Below are positions 49,671-58,716 of a stretch of 62,804 bases of DNA, one piece after another. Location of the stretch: NCBI GenBank assembly GCA_947630755.1, contig CANRIU010000008.1, positions 1-62,804 on the forward strand. Direction: 5' to 3'. The position numbers and the translations under genes were made by a program. The notes under the pieces are model-generated. The model made no database searches, had not been told where the DNA came from, and worked only from the letters and a program-made list of their open reading frames with translations. Each line of letters starts with the position of its first letter. Positions within the stretch are counted from its first letter, which is position 1. This DNA comes from an uncultured Oscillospiraceae bacterium. Lineage in GTDB: Bacteria > Bacillota > Clostridia > Oscillospirales > Oscillospiraceae.

Positions 49671-51506
49671 ATGAAACCTTCCGACAAATCCCCCGGCGCG
49701 CCTCGCAGGGCACGCCCTTCGTCCTTAATTACAGCCGCCGCCCTTGCGCTGGTCCTGACGCTGATTGCCGGGCTTGGCGCGCTCAGTACGCCGGACCTCG
49801 CTCTGTCCGACCTTATCTACCAGCGGCACGGGGCATCCGATGGACAGATCGTCCTCGTGGGCATTGACCAGCGGGCGCTGGAGGCGCTGGGACCTTACGG
49901 CAAGTGGGACAGGAGCGTATTTGCCCGGGCGCTGGAGGCGCTGAACGCCCCGGAGGACGACCGCCCCGCCGTAATCGGCATCGACGTTTTATTCACAGGC
50001 GCCTCATCCCCGGAGGCTGACGAAGCTCTGGCCCGGGCGGCGGAAAAATACGGAAACGTGGTCACCGCCTCGGCGGCGGAGTTTGGCGGCGTTGAGGCCG
50101 ACGGGGCCGGGAGCTATCATATTGACAGCTTCTCCATACAGGGCTTTGACGAGCCCTACGCCGCGCTGCGGGATGTCACCACTCAGGGACACGTCAACGC
50201 CATGCTGGACAGTGACGGGGTCCTCCGCCACGCCATGCTGGAGCTCCGCCTGCCCGACGGCCGCACCGTCCCCTCCTTCGCCCTGACTATCGCCCGGAGA
50301 TACCGGGAGGCCACGGGTCAGCCGGAGCCGGAGCTTCCGGAGACGAACAGCCGGGGCTTCTGGTATCTGCCCTACACCGGGCTTCCCGGGGCGTACAGCG
50401 AGTCCATATCCATCGCCGACCTGCTGGACGGCTCGGTACCCTCCGACCACTTCCGGGGCAAAATAGTCCTCATAGGCCCCTACGCCGCGGGACTTGGCGA
50501 CAGCTATGTGACCGCCGTTGACCACGCCCGGCCCATGTACGGCATGGAGGTGCAGGCCAATACCATCGAGGCCATCCTCCGCGCCGACTACCCCCGGGAG
50601 GCGGGGACCCTGCCGCAGCTTGCCGCCCTCTTTTTTATCCTGCTTTTGTCCTTTTTCCTCTTTTATAAGCGCCACGCCCTCGTCTCCGCCCCGGCGCTCG
50701 CGGTGATAATTCTCTTCTGGACGGGGCTCTGCGCCATTTTGCGAAATCACGGCATTTTGCTCCATGTGCTGTGGGTGCCGGCGGGGGCGGCGCTTGTTTA
50801 CCTCATCACTCTCGCGGCAGGCTACATCCGGTCACGGCTGGAGACCCGCCGCGTCAGGGCGGCCTTTGAGCGCTACGTCGCGCCGGAGATAGTGCGGGAG
50901 CTTCTGAAAGCCCCCGATGCGCTGGAGCTCACCGGAAAAACCACCGAGATCGCGGTGCTCTTTGTGGATGTGCGGGGCTTTACGTCAATGTCCGAGGTCC
51001 TGACCCCCGTGAATGTGGTGGCAATACTGAACCGCTACCTCACGCTTATCTCCGACTGCATACTTCGTCACGGCGGGACGCTTGACAAATTCGTGGGCGA
51101 CGCCGCCATGGCCTTCTGGGGCGCTCCCCTGCCCTGTGACGACGCCGTGCTCCGGGCCGCCCGGGCCGCCACGGACATGGTCGAGGGCTCCCGGGAGCTC
51201 TCCGAGGAGCTCATGGCGGAGTTTGGGCGGACGGTCTCCTTCGGGATAGGCATACACGTCGGCATGGCGGTGGTGGGAAACGTGGGCTCGCCAAAGCGCA
51301 TGGACTACACCGCCATCGGCGACACGGTGAACACCGCCGCGCGCCTCGAGGCCAACGCCCCCGGCGGGAAAATATACATCTCCCGCGCCGTCGCCGACGC
51401 CCTGGGGGATAATGCCGCGGTCACATCTCTGGGGGACACCGTGCCCCTCAAGGGCAAAAAGGCGGGCTTTGAGGTGCTGACTCTCGACAGCCTCACAGGG
51501 CCCTGA
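49671..51506 (+). CDS. CHASE2-domain class III adenylate/guanylate cyclase
   Basis: 611 residues. N-terminal membrane helix (about 19-39), extracytoplasmic CHASE2 sensor (40-310; LVGIDQRALEALGPYGKWDR, GIDVLFTG, GKIVLIGPYA), three membrane helices (about 320-385), then a cyclase domain: VLFVDVRGFTSMSE and DKFVGDAAMAFWGAP carry the metal aspartates, DYTAIGDTVNTAARLE the transition-state Asn/Arg. Catalytically complete. Makes cAMP (or cGMP) on an outside signal. Last gene of the operon, followed by a terminator. Confidence 0.93.
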   Translation: MKPSDKSPGAPRRARPSSLITAAALALVLTLIAGLGALSTPDLALSDLIYQRHGASDGQIVLVGIDQRALEALGPYGKWDRSVFARALEALNAPEDDRPAVIGIDVLFTGASSPEADEALARAAEKYGNVVTASAAEFGGVEADGAGSYHIDSFSIQGFDEPYAALRDVTTQGHVNAMLDSDGVLRHAMLELRLPDGRTVPSFALTIARRYREATGQPEPELPETNSRGFWYLPYTGLPGAYSESISIADLLDGSVPSDHFRGKIVLIGPYAAGLGDSYVTAVDHARPMYGMEVQANTIEAILRADYPREAGTLPQLAALFFILLLSFFLFYKRHALVSAPALAVIILFWTGLCAILRNHGILLHVLWVPAGAALVYLITLAAGYIRSRLETRRVRAAFERYVAPEIVRELLKAPDALELTGKTTEIAVLFVDVRGFTSMSEVLTPVNVVAILNRYLTLISDCILRHGGTLDKFVGDAAMAFWGAPLPCDDAVLRAARAATDMVEGSRELSEELMAEFGRTVSFGIGIHVGMAVVGNVGSPKRMDYTAIGDTVNTAARLEANAPGGKIYISRAVADALGDNAAVTSLGDTVPLKGKKAGFEVLTLDSLTGP

Positions 51507-51511
51507 TACCG

Positions 51512-51532
51512 ACAGGCAAAAGCCTGTTTTTT
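51512..51532 (+). terminator. Terminator of the signalling operon
   Basis: ACAGGC-AAAA-GCCTGT stem then TTTT, 6 bp after the cyclase stop. Confidence 0.85.
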
Positions 51533-51556
51533 AAAAGAATCAGTAAGAAAGTCAGG

Positions 51557-51798
51557 ACCTCCGGCTAAGCCGGAGGCTTGATTAGGCCCTATAAGGGCCT
51601 TTTACCGGCAGGCGTCTCAAGACGCACCGAATATCCGTCACTCGCATCACTTGCCCTACGACCCGTAAACGGGTTTATCCGCTTGTTTGCAACGTGTCGG
51701 TATTCGTAGTCTGGCTTTATAGCGGCTCGCTTCGCTCGATGCTTTTAGCTAAAGCCTATTCTGCCCCCCGGCATAGCCGGGGGTTCATGTGACACAAA
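51557..51798 (+). repeat. Multi-hairpin intergenic element, copy 2
   Basis: 242 bp, apparently identical to copy 3 at 62428. Units in order: CCTCCGGCTAAGCCGGAGG, AGGCCCTATAAGGGCCT, GGCGTCTCAAGACGC, GACCCGTAAACGGGT, GCTCGCTTCGCTCGA, TTTAGCTAAAG, CCCCCGGCATAGCCGGGGG, then TTCATGTGACACAAA. No coding frame. Confidence 0.95.
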
Positions 51799-51805
51799 CA
51801 GAAAA

Positions 51806-51834
51806 CGCGCCCTCCGTTATATGCGGAGGGCGCG
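51806..51834 (+). promoter_or_regulatory. Leader hairpin in front of the SNF2 gene
   Basis: CGCGCCCTCCG / CGGAGGGCGCG 11-bp perfect stem, ending 10 bases before the ribosome site (GAGGTGAT). It could act as attenuator or processing site; no T-tract follows. Confidence 0.5.
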
Positions 51835-51853
51835 GGAATGATGAGGTGATACT

Positions 51854-54025
51854 ATGGCAAAGCCCTTTCGCACTGCCGACGCCCGTGGGCTCGTCTCCGG
51901 GCACCACGCTCTCATGGAGCGCCTCGGCGCGGCGGAGAGCGCGCTGGAGAGCTGCCGCCGGGAGGTAATTTCCGCCTCCGGCATGATGGTGGACCGTGAG
52001 GTTTTGGACGTCCTCCGGGCTGTCCCGGTGGAGGAGCTCAACCGCGACAAGCGGGGCATCCGCGTAAAGTCCCTGCGGGACGCGGGCTTTTGCTCCATTG
52101 CGGACCTGGCGTCGGCATCGGTCTACGCCATCGAGGCGGTGAACGGCATAAGCCGCGAGGGCGCCGTCACAATTAAGGGTATCGTGGCGGACATGGTGAA
52201 AAAGACACGTCAGGGGATGAAGATACGGCTCAGCCTCGACAGTAAAACGCCGGAGTCCACCGCCCTTGTGACGGCTGTGGCAAAATACCGGGCGCTCCGG
52301 CCCGTCGCCGATCGCTGCCGGAAGCTTCTGGCGGAAAATCAGCAGCAGACAGGCTACGCCATCGCGGGTCTCACTGCGGCGGAGGGCGGTCTTTCCTGGC
52401 TTTTCGCCTCTAAGCAAAAGCGCCAGCGTGCGGCGGAGAGCTTTGAGCTTTTGTCAAAGCTCATGAGCGGCGAGTACGGTCAAAACGCCCGGGCGCTTAT
52501 CCGCAGGGCGGAGGAAATAACGGGTCTTTCACCGGATACGGCCTGGAGAGATTTTGCCGCGGGGCCCGTTGGCTTTTTCAACACGATAGAGGACATAGTC
52601 CCCGGGATACTGGGCAACGATGACTCGGTGTACGGTCTCCCCGAGGACCTGGCGCAGGAGGTCCGGGAGGCGGAGCTTCTCCCCGAGGGGCTGCTGTGCG
52701 AGCTTCGCAGGTATCAGGAGTGGGGCGTCAGGTACATCCTCCATCAGGGGCGCGTGCTTCTGGGGGACGAGATGGGCCTTGGCAAGACGGTGCAGGCTAT
52801 CGCGGTCATGGTGTCCCTTAAAAACGCCGGGGCCACCCATTTTCTCGTGGTCTGCCCCGCCAGCGTGCTCACGAACTGGTGCCGGGAGGTGCGGAAAATG
52901 AGCACTCTCCCCGTCACCAGGGTCCACGGCCCTGACAGGGACGCGGCGCTGAATGAATGGCTTGAAAAGGGCGGCGTGGCGGTGACAACCTACGAGACCA
53001 CCTCCTCTCTCGACCTTCCGGAGGACCTTAAGCCGGAGCTTTTGGTGGTGGACGAGGCCCACTACATAAAAAATCCCGACGCCCGGCGCACACGGAGCGT
53101 GAAGCGCATCTGCGCCCGCGCCCGGCGGCTCCTGTTTATGACAGGCACGGCGCTGGAAAACCGGGTCGATGAGATGATAGAGCTTGTGAACATACTGCGG
53201 CCCGACATCGCCGTGACGCTCCGGTCCATGGCGTCCCTCTCCGCCGCCCCACGGTTCCGGGAGGCGGTGGCCCCGGTTTACTACCGAAGGCGCCGGGAGG
53301 ACGTGCTGACGGAGCTTCCGGAGCTCATCGAAAACCGGGAGTGGTGCTCCCTTTCGCCCGAGGAGGAGATGGCCTACGATTCCGCAGTCCTGCGCGGGAG
53401 CTTCACCGACGCGAGAAGGGTGTCCTGGAATATGCCGGACCTCTCCCTGTCCTCCAAGGCGCAAAGGCTTTTGGAGCTTGTGGAGGAGGCGGAGAGCGAG
53501 GGGCGGAAGGTAATAGTCTTCTCCTTCTTTCTGGACACGGTGCGGAAGGTGACGGGGCTTCTTGGCGAGCGGTGCATGAGCCCCATTACGGGCTCTGTCA
53601 GTCCCCCGCGGCGGCAGGAGATAGTGGACGAGTTTGAGAGCGCCCCCGCCGGGGCGGTGCTCCCGGCCCAGATACAGTCCGGCGGCACCGGCCTCAACAT
53701 CCAGTCCGCCAGCGTTGTGGTCATATGCGAGCCGCAGTTTAAGCCCTCCATCGAAAATCAGGCCATTTCCCGGGCCTACCGCATGGGCCAGACGAGGAAC
53801 GTGCTTGTATACAGGCTCCTTTGTGAGGGCACGGTGGACGAGCGCATCACGGCGCTTTTGGAGGACAAGCAGGCGGTCTTTGACGCCTTCGCAGACAAAT
53901 CCGTCGCCGCCGGGGCGGAGCCGGAGATCGACGAGACCACCTTCGGCGACATCATCAGGGCGGAAAAGGCCCGCATAAGCTTAAAGCGCGGCCTTCCGCC
54001 GGACAGAATATCCGGCAGAGCGTAA
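51854..54025 (+). CDS. SNF2-family DNA helicase/translocase
   Basis: 723 residues, ATG with GAGGTGAT upstream. N-terminal 280 residues are family-specific and include a helix-hairpin-helix-like VKSLRDAGFCSIADLASAS; then the SNF2 ATPase: LLGDEMGLGKTVQAIAVM (Walker A, about 305), VVDEAHYIKNPDARR (DEAH box), MTGTALENRVDE, and helicase C with FSFFLDTVRKV, QIQSGGTGLNIQSA and ISRAYRMGQTRNVLVYRL. Acts on duplex DNA as ATP-driven translocase. No nuclease domain is fused. Followed 29 bp later by an unknown gene, probably co-transcribed. Confidence 0.9.
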   Translation: MAKPFRTADARGLVSGHHALMERLGAAESALESCRREVISASGMMVDREVLDVLRAVPVEELNRDKRGIRVKSLRDAGFCSIADLASASVYAIEAVNGISREGAVTIKGIVADMVKKTRQGMKIRLSLDSKTPESTALVTAVAKYRALRPVADRCRKLLAENQQQTGYAIAGLTAAEGGLSWLFASKQKRQRAAESFELLSKLMSGEYGQNARALIRRAEEITGLSPDTAWRDFAAGPVGFFNTIEDIVPGILGNDDSVYGLPEDLAQEVREAELLPEGLLCELRRYQEWGVRYILHQGRVLLGDEMGLGKTVQAIAVMVSLKNAGATHFLVVCPASVLTNWCREVRKMSTLPVTRVHGPDRDAALNEWLEKGGVAVTTYETTSSLDLPEDLKPELLVVDEAHYIKNPDARRTRSVKRICARARRLLFMTGTALENRVDEMIELVNILRPDIAVTLRSMASLSAAPRFREAVAPVYYRRRREDVLTELPELIENREWCSLSPEEEMAYDSAVLRGSFTDARRVSWNMPDLSLSSKAQRLLELVEEAESEGRKVIVFSFFLDTVRKVTGLLGERCMSPITGSVSPPRRQEIVDEFESAPAGAVLPAQIQSGGTGLNIQSASVVVICEPQFKPSIENQAISRAYRMGQTRNVLVYRLLCEGTVDERITALLEDKQAVFDAFADKSVAAGAEPEIDETTFGDIIRAEKARISLKRGLPPDRISGRA

Positions 54026-54054
54026 TAATCTCTGCGGCCTGAGAGGTGATTTAA

Positions 54055-54774
54055 ATGAGTGTTGAATTTAACTATGAGCTTGATTTTCTCTGGTTTTCCT
54101 ACTTTGGTATCTCCCGGCAGGACGCCTTTAATAACAGGGACGAGGCCCTTCGCCGCTGCTGCGTCAGAGCGTATCTCGATTTGAGCCGCACGCTGGACTT
54201 CACCCATTCCGCGTCGGAGCTTGATTCGAAGATTTGGAAAACCCAATATGCCTCCCGGCGAAGTGAGTATTTAAAGATTAAGGACCATTTTAAGGAGCAG
54301 GCCGGGGAGCTCATATGCCGGGAGTGCGTTTCCGCGCCCCAGGACGAGGACGCCTTCGATAAGTGGCACTATGATCTATGCAAAAAAATAATCTCCCTCG
54401 CTAAAGACGAGGGAGATCTGTTCAGTACCCTTCCCACATATGGGCATTGTCAGAAGTGGGTCAACATGACCCTCAAAAATATGCTCCTCATGGGCATTTT
54501 TGGCACGGATAAGCTGAAGCCCTGTCTGCACGTCCCCCTTGACACCTATATTTTCAGGGCGGCAAAGCGGGACCTTAAAATCGTCTGCCCCTTCGGCACC
54601 TGGAGCGGCATACCTCTTCCAGAGAGATATGAGCCCGAGACGAACAGGTATCTTATATACCAGAAGTCCATAAAAAAGGCGGTCTTTAAAAAATACGGCT
54701 GCTGCCCCATCGACTGGGAGGGCCCGGAGTGGATACGCGAGGCCATGCTGGATAAGGCAAACAAGTCTCTCTGA
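54055..54774 (+). CDS. Unknown protein linked to the SNF2 gene
   Basis: 239 residues (GAGAGGTGAT before the ATG). Soluble, rich in Cys, Trp, Tyr and basic residues. The stretch YGHCQKWVNMTLKNMLLMG then KPCLHVPLDTYIFRAAKR resembles a widespread uncharacterised helical family whose members carry a G-x-AQK(W/L)xN..LK...L and a downstream (H)xPxD motif, reminiscent of HhH-GPD glycosylase folds. This resemblance is from memory. AT-richer than its neighbours. Possible DNA-processing partner of the SNF2 translocase. Confidence 0.6.
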   Translation: MSVEFNYELDFLWFSYFGISRQDAFNNRDEALRRCCVRAYLDLSRTLDFTHSASELDSKIWKTQYASRRSEYLKIKDHFKEQAGELICRECVSAPQDEDAFDKWHYDLCKKIISLAKDEGDLFSTLPTYGHCQKWVNMTLKNMLLMGIFGTDKLKPCLHVPLDTYIFRAAKRDLKIVCPFGTWSGIPLPERYEPETNRYLIYQKSIKKAVFKKYGCCPIDWEGPEWIREAMLDKANKSL

Positions 54775-54785
54775 CCCTCGCGGTC

Positions 54786-55670
54786 TCAAGCGTACCTTGC
54801 GGCGGCGGAGCTCACAGCGCCGAGGTATGCCGGACCGAAGAGATTTAAGTGGTTGAGCAGATGGTAAAGATTATACAGATCCCGCCTGCTGGCGTAGTCT
54901 CTGTCGATGGGGTTTACCTCATTGTAGGCGAGGTAGAACCGCTCCGGGAATCCGCCGAACAGCTCCGTCATGGCAAGCTCCGCCTCAAAGTGACCAACAT
55001 ACGCCGCGCAGTCAACTATCCACGCCCTGCCGTCGGGACCCGTCACGGCGTTGCCGCTCCACAGGTCGCCGTGAATCAGCGACGGAAGCTCCGGCTCCGG
55101 AAGGAGGCTGTCAAGGCGCTCCGCCACACGGGACAGGCTCCGCCGGGTCCCCTCGTCAAGCGCGCCCCAGGCGAGCTTCATCTGTGGCAGAAGTCGCCGC
55201 TCCCGGAAAAAATCCGCCCAGCTGTCCATGGGCGCGTTTTGCTGTGGTGTGAGGCCGATGTAGTTGTCCGTCGGAAAACCGAACCGCCCGCCGGGCATGG
55301 GCTCCCGGGGCGCCAGGTGCAGGGCCGCCAGCTCCCGCCCGAATATTTCCCAGTAGTCGGGGCGGCGTCTGCCGGCCTCCAGGTACTCCATGAGCAAAAA
55401 CGCCCCGTCCTCCCCCGCTCCCGCCGCCAGGGGCAGCGGGACGCCTATCGTCCCCGTCTCCCGGAGCGCAGAAAGCCCCCGGGCCTCCGCGAGGAACATA
55501 TCCTTATGCCCCGTCCGGCTTCGCTTTAAAAATACCTGCCCGCCGTTTGAAAGCTCCAGCATATATGAAAGGGCGATGTCCCCGCCGGACACCCTCTGCC
55601 GCCGGACCGGGGAGACCGACGGGCCGAAAACCCCTTTGACTGCCTCGTCTATCGAATCTGCGTAAAACAT
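54786..55670 (-). CDS. Fructosamine/ketosamine-3-kinase family protein
   Basis: 294 residues from the ATG at 55670 (GGTGGTGG upstream), family length. Aminoglycoside-phosphotransferase fold: FLKRSRTGHKDMFLAEARGL, FGFPTDNYIGLTPQQN (diagnostic for ketosamine kinases), catalytic LIHGDLWSGNAV and metal IVDCAAYVGHFEAELAM, where the usual DPA is DCA. Phosphorylates glycated amines for deglycation. Single gene, convergent with the SNF2 pair. Confidence 0.9.
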   Translation of the reverse strand: MFYADSIDEAVKGVFGPSVSPVRRQRVSGGDIALSYMLELSNGGQVFLKRSRTGHKDMFLAEARGLSALRETGTIGVPLPLAAGAGEDGAFLLMEYLEAGRRRPDYWEIFGRELAALHLAPREPMPGGRFGFPTDNYIGLTPQQNAPMDSWADFFRERRLLPQMKLAWGALDEGTRRSLSRVAERLDSLLPEPELPSLIHGDLWSGNAVTGPDGRAWIVDCAAYVGHFEAELAMTELFGGFPERFYLAYNEVNPIDRDYASRRDLYNLYHLLNHLNLFGPAYLGAVSSAAARYA

Positions 55671-55747
55671 TTTTCCACCACCGCAAAGCTGTTCCGTCCC
55701 GCTCCGATAAATGAGCGGCGTCGAAAGCGGCATTTCTTAAAAAACCG

Positions 55748-58084
55748 TTATTTACCGGAGGACAGAGTTAAAATCCCCTTCCTCACCGACTCCCGGAGCA
55801 CCAGGCGCCTCTCTCCGTACTTTTCGTCAAAGGCGACGGTGATCACCGCCCCCTCTCCGGAGCCCGAGACCTCCACTACCCTCCCCGGGCCGAAGCTCGT
55901 GTGGATGACCCTGCTCCCGGCCCTGAAGCTTCGGAGCGGCTCCGCCCTCACGCCAGCGGAGGATTTCTCCGCCCTCCCGGCAGAGGAGGCTTTTTTCTTC
56001 CCGGAAGGACGGGCCTGGACGTATTTTGCCGTCCTGTCCCGGTCCTCAGCCATCTGGGCAAGAGACAGCAGCTCCGTCCCGCCGCTTAAATACTTTATCA
56101 AAAACCTGTCTTCGCACTGGGCAAGGATCTCCCCCTGCCCTTTTTCTTTTTTCGTGTATGTCCTCCCCAGAAGGTCATCCCGCAAAAACGCGAACACATC
56201 CGTCACGGAGTATGCCTCCGTCGGCAGCGCCGCCAGAGCCTCGCTTATAAATTCCGAGCTTGAATCGGCGCAGGAGAAGAGGTAAAGCGAGGACTTTGCC
56301 CTCGTCATCGCCACATAGAACAGTCTCCTGTCCTCCTCATAATTTCGAATGCCGCTCTCCCTTTTGCACTCCGCCGCCGTCTTTGCCGGGAGTATGCCGT
56401 CTATAATGTCAAGCAGGAATACCCTGTCAAACTCAAGACCCTTTGCGGAGTGTATGGTGGATATTGTGAGCGCCCCTCCTTCCGGGCTTTTCGGGCTTTG
56501 TATTATCGACTGGAGCTCATCGAGCCTCGAGAGAAGGGACGTAATGCTCCCCTCGTTCCTCGCCAGCATCCGGAGGACAAAAAATTTATTAGTGTCAAGG
56601 TTATTTTGCTCAACGTACGCCATGTACTGAAGCTCACTCAGAATTATTCGAAGGGCGCTCCGGGCGTCGGCCCGCAGCAGCTCCGCGAAAGCCCCCGGCA
56701 GGGCCGCGGCCCGCTCCCTTGCCGCGGGCGGAAGGGAGGGCGCGCCCAAAAGCTGCGTCAGGATGTCCTTCCCCGTCCTCCCGGAGGCGTCGCAGGCGTA
56801 CTGGGCGGCGCTCTTTGAAATCGGCAGGCCCATTTTATAGTATATCTGCATGAACGGCTCCGGGTCGCGTGGGTTTTGGGCGAAGCGTACAAAGGCGCGT
56901 ATGTCGTTTATTACGCGGTGGGTGAAGAACGCGGCGTCAAAATTCCGGCAGCTGTACCTTACCACGTCCCGCTCAAAAAGGTCAATAAGCACCAGGGCGC
57001 TGTCGTTGTTGCGGTATAGTATCGCCGTCCCGGGCCCCTCCTCCCGGGCTTTACGGAGAAGGTAGTCATACTGGGCCTCCCGGTCAAGCGCCAGGATCTT
57101 CCTCACGCTCCCGCCGCTTTCCCGTGTGGGGCGGATGGTCTTTTCCCGGCGGAACCTGTTTCTCGCTGCGAAGGCGTTTGCCAGCGCCACGATTTCCGGG
57201 GTGGAGCGGAAGTTTTCCTCGATAAGCAGCACCTTCCCCCCGGGGTGGTCCTCCTCAAAGCTCATCAGCGCGTCGGGGTACGCCGCCCTGAAGCCGTATA
57301 TCGACTGGTCCTCGTCCCCGACCATAAAGAGATTTTCGCTCCTCGACGCCAGAAGCCTGATTATCTCATGCTGTATTTTGGAGGTGTCCTGGGCCTCGTC
57401 AACGCAGATGTATTTAAAGGTATTCCTAAAGTGCTCCAGCACCGACGGGACCTTTTCAAGAAACAGCAGCGCGTAGGTCATCTGGTCGTCGTAGTCCATG
57501 AGCCTCTGGCTTTTGAGGTACGCGCAGTACCGGGCGTATATCCCGGGAAAATCCTCCACTCCCACCTGAACGCTCCCCACCTCGTCCCCGGAGAGCATCA
57601 TATTCTTGACGTATGTTATCCCGGTCCTTATGTCCTTGACGGTGCCGGGCGGGGCGTACCTCTCCCCTGTCACCTCGCAGTACGCCTGTGCCGCCGCCCT
57701 GTTGAGCTCCCCCTCGCTTTCGAGGAGCCTGAAGGCCCTCTCCTTCCCGCAGTTTTTCTCGTAGTAGCTTATTATCTTTGACGAGAGGCCGTTTATGGTG
57801 CGAAACTCCATCCTGTCGGCAAGCTCCTGCCCGAATAGCGCCGCGAACCGCTGCCTCATCTCCCGTGTCGCCGCCACGGTGTAGGTCATGGTCAGTATGC
57901 TCTCCGGTGGGATATTCCGGCAGCAAACCATGTACCCCAGCCGCGAGACAAGCACCGTGGTCTTGCCGCTGCCGGGAACGGCGAGCAGCAGCACGGGCCC
58001 CTCCACCGCCCGCACGGCCTCCAGCTGCGACGGCGTATAGCCCTTTAAATATTTCTCCTCAAATTCCCTGTCAGTCATGCCCAT
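55748..58084 (-). CDS. UvrD/Rep/PcrA-like superfamily 1A helicase
   Basis: 778 residues. Q motif YTPSQLEAV, Walker A VPGSGKTT (about 36-43), TYTVAATREMRQRF, motif II VDEAQDTSKIQHE, motif III VGDEDQSIYGFRAAY, ENFRSTPEIV, ISTIHSAKGLEFD and motif VI VAMTRAKSSLYL. C-terminal 90 residues include RVIHTSFGPGRVVEVSGSG, the small Tudor-like tail of PcrA/UvrD. A 3'-5' DNA helicase in repair. Sequence is more diverged than housekeeping PcrA, so it may be an accessory paralogue. Start could also be the ATG at 58078. Confidence 0.93.
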   Translation of the reverse strand: MGMTDREFEEKYLKGYTPSQLEAVRAVEGPVLLLAVPGSGKTTVLVSRLGYMVCCRNIPPESILTMTYTVAATREMRQRFAALFGQELADRMEFRTINGLSSKIISYYEKNCGKERAFRLLESEGELNRAAAQAYCEVTGERYAPPGTVKDIRTGITYVKNMMLSGDEVGSVQVGVEDFPGIYARYCAYLKSQRLMDYDDQMTYALLFLEKVPSVLEHFRNTFKYICVDEAQDTSKIQHEIIRLLASRSENLFMVGDEDQSIYGFRAAYPDALMSFEEDHPGGKVLLIEENFRSTPEIVALANAFAARNRFRREKTIRPTRESGGSVRKILALDREAQYDYLLRKAREEGPGTAILYRNNDSALVLIDLFERDVVRYSCRNFDAAFFTHRVINDIRAFVRFAQNPRDPEPFMQIYYKMGLPISKSAAQYACDASGRTGKDILTQLLGAPSLPPAARERAAALPGAFAELLRADARSALRIILSELQYMAYVEQNNLDTNKFFVLRMLARNEGSITSLLSRLDELQSIIQSPKSPEGGALTISTIHSAKGLEFDRVFLLDIIDGILPAKTAAECKRESGIRNYEEDRRLFYVAMTRAKSSLYLFSCADSSSEFISEALAALPTEAYSVTDVFAFLRDDLLGRTYTKKEKGQGEILAQCEDRFLIKYLSGGTELLSLAQMAEDRDRTAKYVQARPSGKKKASSAGRAEKSSAGVRAEPLRSFRAGSRVIHTSFGPGRVVEVSGSGEGAVITVAFDEKYGERRLVLRESVRKGILTLSSGK

Positions 58085-58111
58085 ATCCCCAGCGCAAAAT
58101 TATTTACTGCC

Positions 58112-58140
58112 ATTATACAGTGTTTTCGGGAAAACATCAA
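58112..58140 (-). promoter_or_regulatory. Promoter of the UvrD-like gene
   Basis: Minus strand: TTGATG (58140-58135), 17 bp, TATAAT (58117-58112). Confidence 0.7.
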
Positions 58141-58244
58141 CAGTGCGGTTTGATCTGACGGGAGACCGACCTGCGCGGGCTCGACTCCCGCTGCATTATC
58201 GGCTACACCCCTCCAGGCCCACGCCAATGCAAAAAATGCACCTG

Positions 58245-58273
58245 TTGAAATTTCCGGAAAAACGGGGTATAAT
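58245..58273 (+). promoter_or_regulatory. Promoter of the 118-aa gene
   Basis: TTGAAA, 17 bp, TATAAT; start about 35 nt before the ATG at 58316. Between the two divergent promoters, at 58175-58191, is an isolated 5-bp stem with loop CTCGACT that looks like a tRNA T-arm, without the rest of a tRNA. Confidence 0.75.
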
Positions 58274-58315
58274 GTAAAAACCGATTATCGCGAAATGCAT
58301 TAAGGGGGAAAACAT

Positions 58316-58672
58316 ATGACCCTGGAACAGGCTGTCGATATTTTAAAGACTCTGGCAAACGGCGTGGACCCCTTCACCGGAGAGGTCCTTACCGACGACA
58401 ACGTGTGCAACAGGACGGAGTTTGTGCGGGCCGTCTACTTCATCCTTGACGAGCTCAGCTCCCGGAAAAGCAGGCCGTCCAAGGACTCGCCCGGAAACGC
58501 GGGGAAGCCCTGGACGAAGGAGGACGACATCAGGCTTGCGGAGATGTACGACCAGGGCTGCACCCGGGAGGAAATGGAGAGCGCCTTTCAGCGGACGGCA
58601 GGCTCCATATCGTCGCGCCTTGTGCGCCTCGGAAAGATAGAATTCCGGGACGAGTACCGCCGGAGAAAATGA
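58316..58672 (+). CDS. Small Myb/SANT-like DNA-binding protein
   Basis: 118 residues, AAGGGGGAA ribosome site. N-terminal LEQAVDILKTLANGVDPFTG, a motif found in small Clostridia proteins and some restriction/helicase partners; a Ser/Lys linker; then a tri-helical WTKEDDIRLAEMYDQG, TREEMESAFQRTAGSISSRL typical of SANT/Myb-like domains that read single-site DNA. Probable DNA-binding regulator or chromosome protein; targets unknown. Followed by a terminator. Confidence 0.7.
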   Translation: MTLEQAVDILKTLANGVDPFTGEVLTDDNVCNRTEFVRAVYFILDELSSRKSRPSKDSPGNAGKPWTKEDDIRLAEMYDQGCTREEMESAFQRTAGSISSRLVRLGKIEFRDEYRRRK

Positions 58673-58676
58673 GATA

Positions 58677-58716
58677 TAAAAATAAGCCCGGCCACGAGCA
58701 GCCGGGCTTATTTTTT
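58677..58716. terminator. Bidirectional terminator
   Basis: AAAAATAAGCCCGGC / GCCGGGCTTATTTTTT around CACGAGCA; separates convergent genes. Confidence 0.9.

Noticed and set aside
58175-58191. tRNA or tmRNA in the gap before the 118-aa gene
   Set aside because: Only a T-arm-like stem-loop; no acceptor, D or anticodon arm can be drawn around it.
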